Source: Symbiodinium sp. CCMP2592
Taxonomy: Eukaryota; Sar; Dinophyceae; Suessiales; Symbiodiniaceae
Direction: 5' to 3'
Assembly (NCBI GenBank): GCA_905221615.1
Contig: CAJNDT010006150.1
Coordinates: forward strand, 62,001-126,000
Length of the DNA stretch: 64,000 bases
A program made the translations under genes and the position numbers. The notes under the pieces were generated by a model. It was not told the origin of the DNA. It saw nothing but the letters and a program-made list of their open reading frames with translations, and searched no databases. Below are positions 1-10,236 of the stretch, piece after piece; the stretch's first letter is position 1, and the number at the start of each line of letters is the position of its first letter.

Positions 1-1
1 G

Positions 2-466
2 CATGAGCTGTGGCGTTCAGATCTGGCTTTGAAAGCGTGGAATGGTCGGGCGTTTCTGTCATTCTTGGCTGTGTGTCTTCGTGCTGTCGTCGCTTCTTCG
101 AATTCGGACCCACCCGACCTCGAGATCAGCCTTGCGGAACAAGCGACGCGAAGCCTTCTTGCTTGGTTTCAGATACAAGAAAAATCACCCCACCGCTCGA
201 TGAGCCCTGGTGACGCTCGCAGCTTGTTGGAAACCACGGATGTATTCTTGAGGCTATGGGACTCAGCACGCGAGCTCGGCTTGGAGATTGATAAGGTCAT
301 CAGTGAAATCGAAGAACATCGAATGGCCAAAGAGGATTGCGTGCTAGCTGACTTCGACTGCCGGATGCTGGACTTACTGCTAATGCTGCCAAATTCGATT
401 ATGAAGTCTACACATAATGTGCAGATTTTTGCATGCAGCATTGAAATCCTTGGCCCACCGGGGTGA
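2..466 (+). CDS. 3' part of an uncharacterised protein gene entering from the left edge
   Basis: The frame is open from base 2 to a TGA at 464-466 (154 codons) with no required start, so the gene probably continues to the left. The product looks like a helical, soluble protein. It has leucine-rich amphipathic stretches around residues 40-60 (AEQATRSLLAWF), 75-95 (SLLETTDVFLRLWDSA) and 95-110, and acidic/basic alternation typical of real coding DNA. A GTGAAG donor-like site at 463 overlaps the stop, so the exon may be spliced on. From memory it loosely recalls an abundant uncharacterised helical family predicted in Symbiodiniaceae genomes; this is unverified. The opposite-strand ORF here is serine-rich and looks like a shadow. 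Confidence 0.5.
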   Translation, partial: HELWRSDLALKAWNGRAFLSFLAVCLRAVVASSNSDPPDLEISLAEQATRSLLAWFQIQEKSPHRSMSPGDARSLLETTDVFLRLWDSARELGLEIDKVISEIEEHRMAKEDCVLADFDCRMLDLLLMLPNSIMKSTHNVQIFACSIEILGPPG

Positions 467-953
467 AGGTTCAGGAAGTAGTTAGGGCTTCTCGGCTTCA
501 AGATCTCCGGGGTTCCAATTTCAAGGCAGAAGGAAACAACCACACAACGGGAACATGTCAGGGAAATGTAGGCGTGGTGTGTTTGCTAGAACTGTTGTGC
601 CGCAACTTGGCAAAACTTTAATACTGCAAGCGGCAGCAGCAGCAAACTGTTGTCATTTCTGTATTAATATTTTGTTTGTTGTGTCCAAAGTTCTTGCTGC
701 TGGTCTCTTCGAGTCCACACAGCGGTGCCGGTGTAGATGTAGAAGGTTGACCCTGTTTGATGCGCACATGCGCCGCCTGTATATGTATTTGCATGTGTAG
801 GTGTGTGTGTGTGTGTGTGTATGTATATATAGTGGTCTTTGCAGTACCATTCTTTGAATACTCTTTTGGGACCTGTTACTTATAAAGGCAACCAATCATG
901 AACTAAAGCCTGCAGTTTTTCCCGAATACTTCAAACCCCAGTATATGTATACT

Positions 954-985
<32 letters not shown>

Positions 986-1020
986 ATATGTATATGTATA
1001 TATATATACACTGTTACAGC
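467..1020. other. gene-poor stretch with TG and TATATG microsatellites
   Basis: No convincing coding region is seen. A (TG)n run lies at about 800-822 and a (TATATG)n run at about 940-1010. A short ORF at 555-800 is open but compositionally unremarkable. Confidence 0.6.
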
Positions 1021-1626
1021 TGAACCGTTCCCCACCTTAAACCTTAAATCCTAAACCCGAACCCTCAACGCTAAACCCAAACCCCAAATCCAAAAGCCCT
1101 AAAACCCCAAACCCTAGAGCACCAACGCCCTAAACTCTTTCAACTCATTGATCAACGTTAAACCCTCAACCAAAGGGCCCAGGACCATTCACCCAATTCC
1201 CTCAACCCTGAGCCCTGAACCGAAAATCAACCCTATTCCCTTCAACATCCCTAAACCCTACATCCCCAATCCCTTGCCTAAGCCCGAAACCCGAATCATC
1301 CCTGAACCCTACATGCCCGAGTCCCTAAACCCGAAACCCCCATCCAACCCGGTTGAGGGGCTGGGGGCGATTCAGAGAAATGTGGACTTTAAGCCCTACT
1401 TTAAGGCTCACGGACCCTTGCAGTGAGATCCCAAACCTTGGCCCCCAAAGCCCAAACCCTCCCCCAGAAAGCCCATAAGCCTCTTAGGAGCCTCAGGGTT
1501 CACCCTAAGTAGGGTTGAGGGTGGTCTAAGCGGTTTGGGGTTTATTGGGTTTCGGCTTAAGGTTTAACCCTAAAAGTCTGAACCCTGAACCGGGGAACTC
1601 TACCCTGAACCCTGAGCCCTGAACCC

Positions 1627-1727
1627 TGCCATTAAAGGGAGTCTATGTTGTAGATTCTCTCTGGGATTCTATTAAGGCTCCTCGAAGGGATGCTTCAAGG
1701 CCATAAGGGCCCTAAGCCCTAAACCCT
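1627..1727 (+). repeat. left copy of an inverted composite repeat (R family)
   Basis: Contains the landmarks GGGAGTCTATGTTGTAGAT, GGCTCCTCGAAGGGATGC and GGCCATAAGGGCC. The reverse complement of the same order of landmarks lies at 19098-19195, also abutting an A-family palindrome. Confidence 0.6.
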
Positions 1728-1850
1728 ACTTGGAGGATCATTGGACTTAGTAAGTATTGTTATAAGCACCTTAATTGGGGTTATAAGTAACTATAAGTAT
1801 AGCTACCTTAGTAATAACCCTAGTTACTAAGTCCCATGACCCTTTAAGTA
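1728..1850. mobile_element. A-family MITE-like palindrome, copy 1
   Basis: Terminal inverted repeats read ACTTGGAGGATCATTGGAC at the left and the matching GTCCCATGACCCTTTAAGT at the right, about 123 bp in total, with an inner AT-rich arm (TTATAAG repeated). GTAAGT follows the left repeat and TACTAAG precedes the right one. There is no internal ORF, so it is non-autonomous. Confidence 0.75.
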
Positions 1851-2847
1851 GCCTTAAGCCCTGCCTTTAAGGGTAAAGGGCGCTACGCCGCCCAGGAAGG
1901 GCGATGGAGCCTCGCTCCCTCGGAGGGGTCGATTCTGGGCTCACACATGGCATAAATAGGATTTTGGGGTTTAGGTTTCGGGTTCATGGTTTAGGGCTTT
2001 TGGCACTGGGCTTAGGTTCTTGGGCTTGGCGTTTTGGTTTTGAATTTTAGGAGTTAGGGTTTATAGGGCTTACAGTGTCGGGTTTAGGGTGAGGGTGTAA
2101 TTATGGGGTATGGGGTGTGGGCTTATAGGGCTTTACCGTACATAAAGGGTTCTGTTTTTGAGGTACAGGGCTTATAGTACGGGGTTCAGGGTTTGTAGGG
2201 TTTTGGGTCGAAAGGTTTCAATCATATCACTCAATACGAGTTGCAAAGAGCACTCTCTTTAGTTTAGAGTCCAAGCACAGCATCTCTTGTCGCACCTTTT
2301 GTATCTGCAGTGTAAGATGGTAGTGACTATATTCTTAGCAAAATAGAACCCTAGACCTTAAACCCTTTTCAATACCCTAAACCCTGAACCCCTAAACCCT
2401 AAGCTCTAAACCTTGCCAAACCTCGTGAACACCCCACCGGCGACCGGGCTAGATTAAGTTCCTTAACAAGAACCCGGCAAAACCTCATGAACTTCCCCTG
2501 AGCCCGAAACCGTAAACCCGAAAACCACTAAACCCTAAACCACTAAACCCTAAACCCTAAACCCTAAAACCCTAAACCCCCCAAAACCCTACAACCCTAA
2601 ACCCTAAATCCTAAACCCCTAAAGTCATAAAACCCTAAATCCTAAACCCTAAAGCCTAAAACCCTGAGTGCTACTTAGAATTACTTTTTTATTTTGGTGA
2701 GTATGATCCCTAATTTTTGCTAGTGTTCTAAGTTCAGTGTAGTCATGAACTCCCTTCCGATCCTAAACCCTAGATCCTAAACCTTAAATCCTAAACCCCT
2801 AAAACCATAAAACCCTAAAACCCTTGACAAACCTCATGATCACCTTA

Positions 2848-2938
2848 GAAGGGGCCCCCACCCTGAAATAGTGGTATAATGGGAATATCATAGGGCCCTG
2901 ATATAACCCTTATAGTCACTATTACAGGGTGAGGGCAG
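2848..2938. mobile_element. G-family palindrome, copy 1
   Basis: Ends CCCACCCTGAAATAGTG and CACTATTACAGGGTGAGGG are inverted. The centre is AT-rich with TAGGGCCCTG. An inverted-orientation copy lies at 16887-16990. Confidence 0.65.
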
Positions 2939-3207
2939 CTCCTCATGAACACCCTTCCGAGGAAGGAATCCTAAAACTCTAAACCCTAAATCCTAAACCC
3001 CAAAAACCCTAAACCCTAAAACTTTAAAACCCTAAAACCCAAGCCTCATAAACTCCCTTCCGAGGAGTGGGGTGCAGCCCAGGGGTCGGAGTGGCACCTA
3101 CAGATCCTTGGCCCTGCAGGGTTTTTCCCTAGGAATCTAAGGACTCATATAGGGTTCCTTTAAAGGGATGTATAAGGGTTCCTTTAAAGGGGATCTATAG
3201 GGATTAG

Positions 3208-3288
3208 GGATCTAAGGAGTCATACATTGTGGCTTTTGCGCCCAAAGACCATACTGTATATGGCTTTTAACCTATTTTGATGCCCAGG
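3208..3288 (+). mobile_element. D-family element, copy 1
   Basis: About 80 bp: ATCTAAGGAGTCATACATT, then GCCCAAAGACCATACT, then ATTTTGATGCCCAGG. Seven copies of this order of landmarks occur in the window in both orientations. Confidence 0.65.
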
Positions 3289-3647
3289 GTTTAGGGGTTA
3301 GTGATTGGGGGTTCGGGGGGGGGGGGGGGGGGTATTTGGTATGGGGCTTTGGGATTAGGGGTTTAGGGATCATGCGTTTAGGGATTAGGGGTTTAGGGTT
3401 TAGGGGTGCAGGATCTAGCGGTTTCGGCGTTACCCTAAGGCCTCCAAGAGGGTCATGGGATCTCTGGTGCAGGGTTTGGGCTTTGGGGGCTAAGGTTTTG
3501 GATTTCACTACGAGGGTCCGGAACATTAGGGTAGTGATTGGGGGGTCTAGAGCTGGCTTTGGGATTAGGGGTTTAGGGATTAGGGGTTTAGGGGTGTAGG
3601 ATATAGGGGTTTAGGGTTTAGGGGTTCGGGATTATGGTATAGGGCTT

Positions 3648-3733
3648 ACCTTAACCCAAACAACCTGCCGTTTGCGAACCTGTGCAAAGAATTCATAAAA
3701 AGGAACCCTAAAACGGCAGTTTTTGTTGGGTTC
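3648..3733. mobile_element. F-family palindrome, copy 1
   Basis: Ends CCCAAACAACCTGCCGTTT and AAACGGCAGTTTTTGTTGGG are inverted, about 85 bp, with an inner ATTCATAAAAAGGAACCC arm seen in the other F copies. Confidence 0.55.
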
Positions 3734-4854
3734 AGATGCGGTTTAGGGGTTGAGGGTTTACTGCATAAACTTTCGTCCCGCGTTTGTAGGTTTGTATCCG
3801 ACTGGATAAGTATACGTAGTTGGATGGGGTTCTGAACGGTCGAAGTAGGGTATGTGTAAGGGTGCTGGCGGGTTCTGTTGAGGGTATATGGGGTTGGTTG
3901 GATCAATAAGTATATTCACGCTTTCGCGGTCTGAATATGGCATAGTATGGTGTCGTCCAGGTTCTATGTATGCGCCCGCATTCGCTTTTTGCATGTCATG
4001 CGCAGCTCTACATACCTGCACGTTGCCAAAGCCTTACAGCAGGGTAGCCCCAGCTAGTGAACTTCATGGCTTAACTTGTCCTTCAAATCGAGTTTAAGGC
4101 TTACGGTCTAGCTCGTAAGGCTTTGGGTTTGGGGATTAGAACTTGGTTTTGGGCTGTGAAAAGTCAAACCCGAAACCCTAAGCCCTAAAACCCTGAGATC
4201 AGTCCCAGGACTGGACACCGTCTCTGGGCAAATGCTTTCCGACAAGACCAAAGTTTCTCGGCGTTACGTTTTCTGAATGCTTAAAGACCATCCCTATTCT
4301 GGTTTGAAAGACCAGGCTTTTTAGGCTTTGGGCTCACGGTTGCCAACGTGTGTTTGCGGTGAGACGTACAATGGACCTGTTGCCATCAGTCGGGACTTGA
4401 TTTAGACAAGCTGAGGGACGATGGTTCGCAAGGATCTGGCGCTTTATTAAGCTCTAGGACCCTAAACCCTAAACCCTAAACCCTGGACCTACTCTAGGAT
4501 TAAGCGATCCAGGCCTTCATATTTGGCCTGGCCAGGGCTTGCCACTTCTAGTTCACGGGGGTAGGTGGACATCGGCCTCGTTTGCAAAGCACCGAGTCCC
4601 CAGCTGAACTCGAGTCATGCATAGACGAGCCTGTTTATGCTTCGACCCCCTTTTAAAATCATCACGTGGACCGAATGTCGGAGAATTTGGGAAGCCCCTC
4701 ACCAAGCATTCAAATCGTACGATACCTCTAACTGGAAGGTTTGAAGAAGGCAGGCGGTCGATAAGTTTAGGTTAGGGTTTAGGGTTGACGGATGATTACC
4801 AGTACTGCCTCTTTGACAGAGGTCGGAGAACATGTCTGGGAAAAAGGTTTGCAC

Positions 4855-4972
4855 ACATCCGTATGGGTGGTTGTCAAAATTGGGGTCCCTTATTGGGTCC
4901 TCAATACAATACGGCACCTACCATTTAGGGAACCCGAAAAGGTACACCAATTGTGACAACCACCCCACATGG
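4855..4972. mobile_element. B-family palindrome, copy 1
   Basis: Ends GTATGGGTGGTTGTCAAAAT and TTGTGACAACCACCCCACAT form an inverted repeat, about 118 bp in total. No ORF. Confidence 0.7.
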
Positions 4973-5217
4973 ATAATATTGTTTTGTGCTAGGCTACTCA
5001 ACCCCTAGGTGTAACTGTAGCAGCAAGAAGCCTTCGTGGCTTGGGATTCCTAGTTTGGAGGATCATGGGACTTGGTAAGGATGGTTCAAAGTTGAAGAAT
5101 CCCACCAGTGAACAGCCGAACAGCAAGCTGTGCCAAACGCCGGGAGCTTCCCACTGCCGACTTTGGGTCGCAGGGTCTCGGGTTTACGGTTTAGGGAGTC
5201 TTGGGGTTAAAGCTTTC

Positions 5218-5310
5218 AAGGTTTACCCTAGGCTTCCAGGGACCTTGTTATTGGGTCCATAAGGGGTCTAGGGCCCTAACTATAAGGTCCTTGGAAGCAT
5301 AGGGTTAAGA
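5218..5310 (+). repeat. X-family interspersed repeat, copy 1
   Basis: Shares GGGACCTT, ATTGGGTCC, GGTCTAGGGCCCTAACTA and AGGTCCTTGGA in the same order and spacing with 18178-18272, about 90 bp. Confidence 0.6.
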
Positions 5311-5995
5311 TGCGAGGTTCAGGATTGATGCGGGTTGAGCATAATTTTAGGTTTCGGACTGATGGAAACCGTAGCCCTCTTTAATGTGCGCTGGCAGGGG
5401 GTTATTCACTTTGCAGCTGACTCATTGCTGCTAGTACGGGACTGAAAGTTTACATGTTTTACGTTTTTTGAGATCATGACACCGTCAACTATAGGCTCAG
5501 GGTCTGGGCATCTTGTGGGCGACCATCTGTCAGTTGCTCCGGATTGAGTGGGGACTCGTTTGATGCATGTGTAAGCTTTAGGGCCGTGGGGAGTGGTTTA
5601 GGGTTTAGGTTTAGGGCTTTCCTTTCTGCAAATGGTCAGTCCTATTCTAGGTACCGATTTGAGACAATCCATAAAACAAAAATTTGGGCTGTTGAAATCG
5701 GCCCCAGTAATGGAGTGGAGACTAGGCGGGTGGTCTCAAACGGCCGGAGGCTTGGTTTTGGAGGTGTTGCTTGGTGGATTTTCCTAGGCGGGAGGCTTGA
5801 TTTTGAGGGGTCTTGAGGCCTTTGTCGGAAGATTGTCGATGCCGAAGTCTGCTCTGCGGATGTTCGCAGTCCATCCCAAGAGGGTCCCAAACCCATTATA
5901 ATGGGGATGGTCTATTGGGGCCGAATGCCATAAAGGTAGTATATGTGGACCCTCGTGGATTAAAGGACCGGAGAAAGAAGCTTTTTTAGTTTAAG

Positions 5996-6088
5996 TCAAG
6001 CTTGCGCCAACGTTTAGAAGCTAGCGATGAGGTGGGTTCTCTGTCCATCCGGGCGATTGGGGACAAAGACGAGGCAGAGAGTCTGTGT
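5996..6088 (+). CDS. candidate small exon, unknown protein
   Basis: 31 codons are open after an acceptor-like TTTTTTAGTTTAAG and before a TGA at 6089. The peptide is charged and protein-like (RLEASDEV, AIGDKDEAESL), unlike the surrounding repeat translations. No domain is recognised, and a chance open frame of this length is possible. Confidence 0.25.
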
Positions 6089-6445
6089 TGACCAGAGTGC
6101 ATGCATATCGTTTTGTTTTGGGATTTAGGGCGTTGCAATTACTTTGGGGCCTTTAGTTGCCTTTAGCTTGCTTCAGGCTTGATTGCCCCTAAATTTCGGT
6201 TTATCGCCCGGACTTTAGACGTTAGACACCCGCCGGCTGTCACATACTGTCTTCTCTGCCCGGAGACTCCAAAACCGACACTAATTAGGCATTGTGTTTA
6301 AGATGTAATAGGCACCCCTGAACCTTAAACCCTAAACCCTTTAAAGGAGCCTTAGAAGGACCCTTAATAGCAAAACTCACCTAAGATTTACGGTAAGTTC
6401 CTTCATTAACAAGTTTTAAGAGCCCCTGACCCGAAATACAAAGTA

Positions 6446-6512
6446 GCCTACCCGTTTGAAGGACTTCTAGAAGGAAGTCATAATCAGGAGCCCCAAAAAG
6501 GTAATTGCAGGT
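6446..6512. mobile_element. F-family element, copy 2
   Basis: Contains TAGCCTACCCGTTTGAAGGA and GAAGTCATAATCAGGAGCCC, the same core as the copy at 59022-59117. Confidence 0.5.
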
Positions 6513-6598
6513 TTCTTTGGGTCCAGGCACAAGCTGCCAGACCAGCACACAGGAAGTGTCGTGTTTAGTTTCGCGGGACTTGGGTTGAGGTTTCTATG

Positions 6599-6687
6599 GT
6601 TGATGGTATAAATCCTGCATTACCGGTAATAACGAACCTACCATAGTTCCCATAGTCTAGGGTCATGAAGGATTGATATCATCAACC
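6599..6687. mobile_element. E-family palindrome, copy 1 (ATAAATCC subtype)
   Basis: Ends GGTTGATGGTATAAATCCTG and GGATTGATATCATCAACC are inverted. The central TACCATAGTTCCCATAG is shared with the ACAAAATCC subtype. Confidence 0.7.
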
Positions 6688-7459
6688 GTTGGTTTCTAGT
6701 GTGCAGGGTCTTGGGCTTAAAGCTCGCGGCAGTCAAGCTTCCAGCCAATGCAAACCGAAAAGCAAACGGAGCCCTAAACCCGTAACTAAACCCTAAAGCT
6801 CTACAGCCTAAATCATAAAACCCTTACGCCCCAAAGCCTAAAGCCTAAAACCATAGCGTCCTGACCCCTAAAACCCTAAACCTTTGAACTCTTGACCTCC
6901 TCGTTCTTCCACGAGCTATGATTCACAAGAAGCAGAAATCAGAAACCTATCCTTCAACTTGCCAGCAGAGGGTTTTCGGGGTTTGTGGGTGTGGGTGTTG
7001 TGTTTAGGATGTACCCTAAGGCCTTTAGAGGGTTTATAGGGTTTAGGGTTTTAAGGTTTACCCTAAGGCACCTAAGAGGGTCATGGGATCTCTGGGGGAG
7101 GGGTTTTGGGATACCCCTGTGAGGGTCCAGGAGCATTAGGGTCGGAGGGATTTAGAGAACCTGGTGTAGGGTGACTCTATAGCTTAAGCCTTAAGCTGGA
7201 CGATTGTATTACTGCAAGAGCCTGTGAAAATTATGGAATGATAGCAATAATCGTTTGAAGCACTCCTAATCCCAAGCTCTGTAGTTTATAACCTGAAGCC
7301 CTAAATTAGGAACCCTTAGCTACCTCAACCCTCAAAACCAAGAAAGCCCGAAAAAATCTAAACCTTCAAACCCCTAAGACCTAAACCCCAGAGAGCTCAA
7401 AACCCTCAACGTAAACCCTCACCGCGAAACCGTAAGCCGGCCCTAAGCCCCTAAACCCT

Positions 7460-7592
7460 GCTTGAAGGATCACGGGACCTAGTAAGTAGGATTATTATTA
7501 GGATAACTATACTTACAACCCCAATCAAGGTACTTATAACCCCAATTCAGATACTTATAACCATACTTACTAAGTCCCATGATCCTCCAAGT
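7460..7592. mobile_element. A-family palindrome, copy 2
   Basis: Left end CTTGAAGGATCACGGGACC, then AGTAAGTAGG. Right end TACTAAGTCCCATGATCC, then TCCAAGTA. The interior repeats TTATAACCCCAAT. Confidence 0.75.
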
Positions 7593-7721
7593 AAACCCCT
7601 CAAACCTACGCCCTAAACCCTTTAAACCCTATAAATGTTGAACCCTAAACCCTGAACCCTTAAACCGCTAACCCTGAACCCCACAAACCCTAAACCGTCT
7701 CAACCCTAAACTTACCCTTTT

Positions 7722-7803
7722 GTTAGTAGAGAATGGAGGAATGCGGTACAAGTATAACTACTTGCACTACCATTCTTCCATTCCCTACTAACCAAAGGTA
7801 AGC
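7722..7803. mobile_element. S palindrome (single copy here)
   Basis: The arms are inverted: TTACCCTTTTGTTAGTAGAG at the left and CTACTAACCAAAGGTAAG at the right, around a centre CAAGTATAACTACTTG. Confidence 0.6.
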
Positions 7804-7872
7804 AAACGGTCTCAACCCTAAACCCTAAACCCCTATAACCCCTAAACCGTCTCAACCCTAAACCGTCCTCAG

Positions 7873-7959
7873 TTGGAGTTGCCTGCGGGCCCCCTGGGCT
7901 CCTTCGACTTTGAAATCTGCATCGGGGAGGTCATGAAGCAGACCCTGGCCGAATTTAGA
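7873..7959 (+). CDS. candidate exon, unknown protein
   Basis: 29 codons preceded by a CAG acceptor and followed by GTGTAG. The peptide (GSFDFEICIGEVMKQTLAEF) reads as ordinary globular protein and is GC-rich at third codon positions, in sharp contrast to the telomere-like tracts that abut both sides. No domain is recognised. Confidence 0.35.
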
Positions 7960-7961
7960 GT

Positions 7962-8140
7962 GTAGGGGTTTAGGGTTTAGGGGTTTAGGTTGAGGGTTGA
8001 GGGTTTTAGGGTTTAGGGTTGAGGGGTTCAGGATTTAGGGTTGAGGGGTTTAGGATTTAGGCTTTAGGGTTGAGGGCCTAGTCGAGAATTAATAATTGTC
8101 GGTATTGGGTTGAGGGCTTGGGGTTTAGGGTTTCGAGCAT
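7962..8140 (+). repeat. TTTAGGG-type tract
   Basis: Dense TTTAGGG and TTGAGGG heptamers on the + strand. Confidence 0.85.
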
Positions 8141-8754
8141 GATGAGATGAGTCAGTCATGCAGTCACAGTAGACATGTTGATCTTGTGAAAGGCACGCAT
8201 GCAGACATGCAAGACAGGCGAGAACAAGACAAGGCAAGGCAAGACCAGACGGCAAGACACACAAAGCAAGTCAAAGCCGCACTACACGACACTACATTAC
8301 AGCAAGTTCCAATACAATCCACTGCACTACACTGAAACACAATACATCCGTCAATACAACATAGTATAAATCGCTCCTCATTGCAACCAAATATCTTAAG
8401 TAACTGTATGTACATATATGTATGCATTCATGCATGTGCGTATGTGTGCCCCAAACCCCAAACTTGAACACCGCAGCCTGGATCAGCACCCAAGCCTCAC
8501 CCCCGAAGCCCCTATATCCCTGAACGAGAGACCACTCTCTGACTAAATCCTAAACCCTACTCTACCCTGAACCCTAAAACCCCAAACCCCAAAGCCTAAA
8601 ACGTAAACATCACTAAACTTTAAGCCCTGAACCTTAAACCCTAATATCCTGAATCCTTATGAAGCCCCTGTAGCAGAAGCAAGAACTAAATCCTAAACCC
8701 TCATTCCCCGAACCCCGAAACCCTAAACTTCCTAAGCCACAGTTTTCTTCATAG

Positions 8755-8838
8755 CCGAAGCAAGGATACAGTCTCCCTCGAATGCCGGGGCCTACTTCGT
8801 GCTGCCCTCACAGATGAGCTTTGGCCTGACGAAGTGGA
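8755..8838 (+). CDS. candidate internal exon, unknown protein
   Basis: Acceptor TTTTCTTCATAG ends at 8754 and donor GTAAAA begins at 8839. The 84-nt interval is open with symmetric phase. The peptide includes NAGAYFVLPSQMSFGLTKW. Good pyrimidine tract and donor, with CCCTAAA repeats on the left and TTTAGGG repeats on the right. Function unknown. Confidence 0.4.
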
Positions 8839-8924
8839 GTAAAAAGGGTTTCGGGTTTTGGGCCGGGGGGTTAAGGTTTAGGATTTGGGGCCCGGAAATT
8901 TCGGGTGTAGGGCTTAAATGAGAA

Positions 8925-9023
8925 ACCAGAAAGTTGGAACATGATTATCCTGATACCCTTAAGGTCAACTAGGGAATCACCGCACCAATCATCCTAAATC
9001 CATGTTCCATTTTTCTGGTGTTC
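8925..9023. mobile_element. H-family palindrome, copy 1
   Basis: Ends CCAGAAAGTTGGAACATGAT and ATCCATGTTCCATTTTTCTGG are inverted, about 95 bp. A second copy lies at 49430-49518. Confidence 0.7.
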
Positions 9024-9187
9024 ACTAGAGGGATCGAAGGTTTAGTGGTGGTAATTTAAAGCGTTTTTTGTGAAGGTGCTATTGGGGCCCGTATAGGGTT
9101 TCGATAGCCTGAATATTGCAAGTAGGCTTGTGTTCGAGGTCTGCCTACACTTCTTGGAGCCCTACACTTCTTGGAGCCCAGTCCGTA

Positions 9188-9290
9188 GGGTCCAAGCACC
9201 TCCAAGTATCATATACTCTCGTAAAGACCATCCCACATCACTACTATCCCAAACCCGAGTACCTAAAGTATTGGGTCCTGTTGAGCACAG
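9188..9290 (+). repeat. T-family interspersed repeat, copy 1
   Basis: Shares GTCCAAG, ATCATATACT, CTACTATCCCAAACCC and ATTGGGTCC with 9742-9850, and more distantly with 40935-41012 and 61143-61232. Confidence 0.5.
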
Positions 9291-9621
9291 GTATCCAACA
9301 AAAGATACCGCTGGAGGGCCTAGCATGATCTAGGTACAACTCAAATTTACAGTTGGGCTCATCAGTCTTATGAAGCTCCAATGTGTCCAAGCGAAGCTTC
9401 GCGGAGAGTGTTGGGTGTAAATCATGGTTCCCGGTATTGGGTTTGGGGTTTGGTTTAGGGTACGGGTCCAAGACTCTAAGACTTTGCGCATCCTCGTTTT
9501 GACCAAATCCTCTGGGCGTCCGTCTCCATAACAAGCCTTCTCACTGGCTCAAACACCCTTCATCCTGTTGTCATTAAACCCTAAACCCCTAAGCCCCTAA
9601 AGCCTAATTAAACCCATCTAT

Positions 9622-9687
9622 TCCTGGCGATCAAAATAGCCCAAAAGCCTGATAAAGTATGGTCTTTGGGCCCAAAAGCCTTGGAAC
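9622..9687 (-). mobile_element. D-family element, copy 2 (inverted)
   Basis: Contains GATCAAAATAGCCCAAAAGC and GTATGGTCTTTGGGCCCAAA, the reverse complement of the D core. Confidence 0.6.
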
Positions 9688-9835
9688 ATCTGTTGCTTCC
9701 GTTGGCAATACTAGATAGAAGGGTACTATATGGGTACTTACTGTAAGCCCTAAGAGTCCAAGTGCCTAATTGTCATATATTTTCCCAAATAGTAACCTGC
9801 ATAACTACTATCCTAAACCCAAGTACCCAACTATT

Positions 9836-9940
9836 GGGTCCTTTGGACCCTTCTAATAAGGATCCTACTATTTAGGGTGCTATATTAGGGTCCCCTATTT
9901 TCGGAACCCCCCCATATGGGTACCGTAAGGATACTATCAG
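9836..9940. mobile_element. C-family element, copy 1 (right part clear)
   Basis: TAAGGATCCTACTATTTAGG followed by CCTATTTTCGGAAC and CCCCCATATGGG, as in the fuller copies at 41115-41225 and 51739-51849. Confidence 0.55.
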
Positions 9941-10015
9941 GGGTCTATAAGGTTTCGAGCATCTCGGGTGATTTTTGGCATTTCACCGAAGCCGGAGGCC
10001 CCTAACTCATTCTTA

Positions 10016-10190
10016 CCCAGAGAGCCCAATACCCCTTAATTAAGGAATATGGCTAGAATTCCTTTAAGGTTCTATAGGGTTTAGGGTCTAGGGGATAATA
10101 CCCCTCAAAGAATATGGCTTAAATTATATAGGGATTCATATTATGATTTAAGCCAGATTCCTTAATTAAGGGGTATTGGGCTCTCTGGGT
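10016..10190. mobile_element. O-family long palindrome
   Basis: Inverted ends of about 34 bp: the left includes GAGAGCCCAATACCCC, then TTAATTAAGGAATATGGCT; the right includes AGCCAGATTCCTTAATTAAG, then GGGTATTGGGCTCTC. The interior has its own telomere-like word. Related ends recur alone at about 58652-58681. Confidence 0.7.
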
Positions 10191-10236
10191 AAACAACCGG
10201 GCCCAGTATTTCAGCAAGCGTCAACGGTGCTCATAG

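Larger units (their letters stand above)
1021..4500. repeat. degenerate telomere-like tract domain, strand-alternating
   Basis: Scattered copies of the heptamer read as CCCTAAA at about 1040-1650 and 2340-3060, and as TTTAGGG at about 1950-2215 and 3280-3640. Copies are imperfect (CCCTGAA, CCCCAAA, TTCAGGG variants) and separated by unique sequence and MITE-like palindromes. This is interstitial repeat DNA and not a chromosome end. A poly-G run lies at 3315-3332. ORFs in this block (for example 1148-1426 and 3336-3599) are proline- or glycine-rich translations of the repeat. Confidence 0.85.
4501..5995. repeat. mixed region: fragments of MITE-like elements and telomere-like words
   Basis: Includes B copy 1, a half A element at about 5050-5080 (GGATCATGGGACTTGGTAAG) and an X-family copy at 5218-5310 nearly identical to 18178-18272. 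Short open + strand stretches near 4546-4660 and 5490-5550 are too short to call. Confidence 0.6.
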
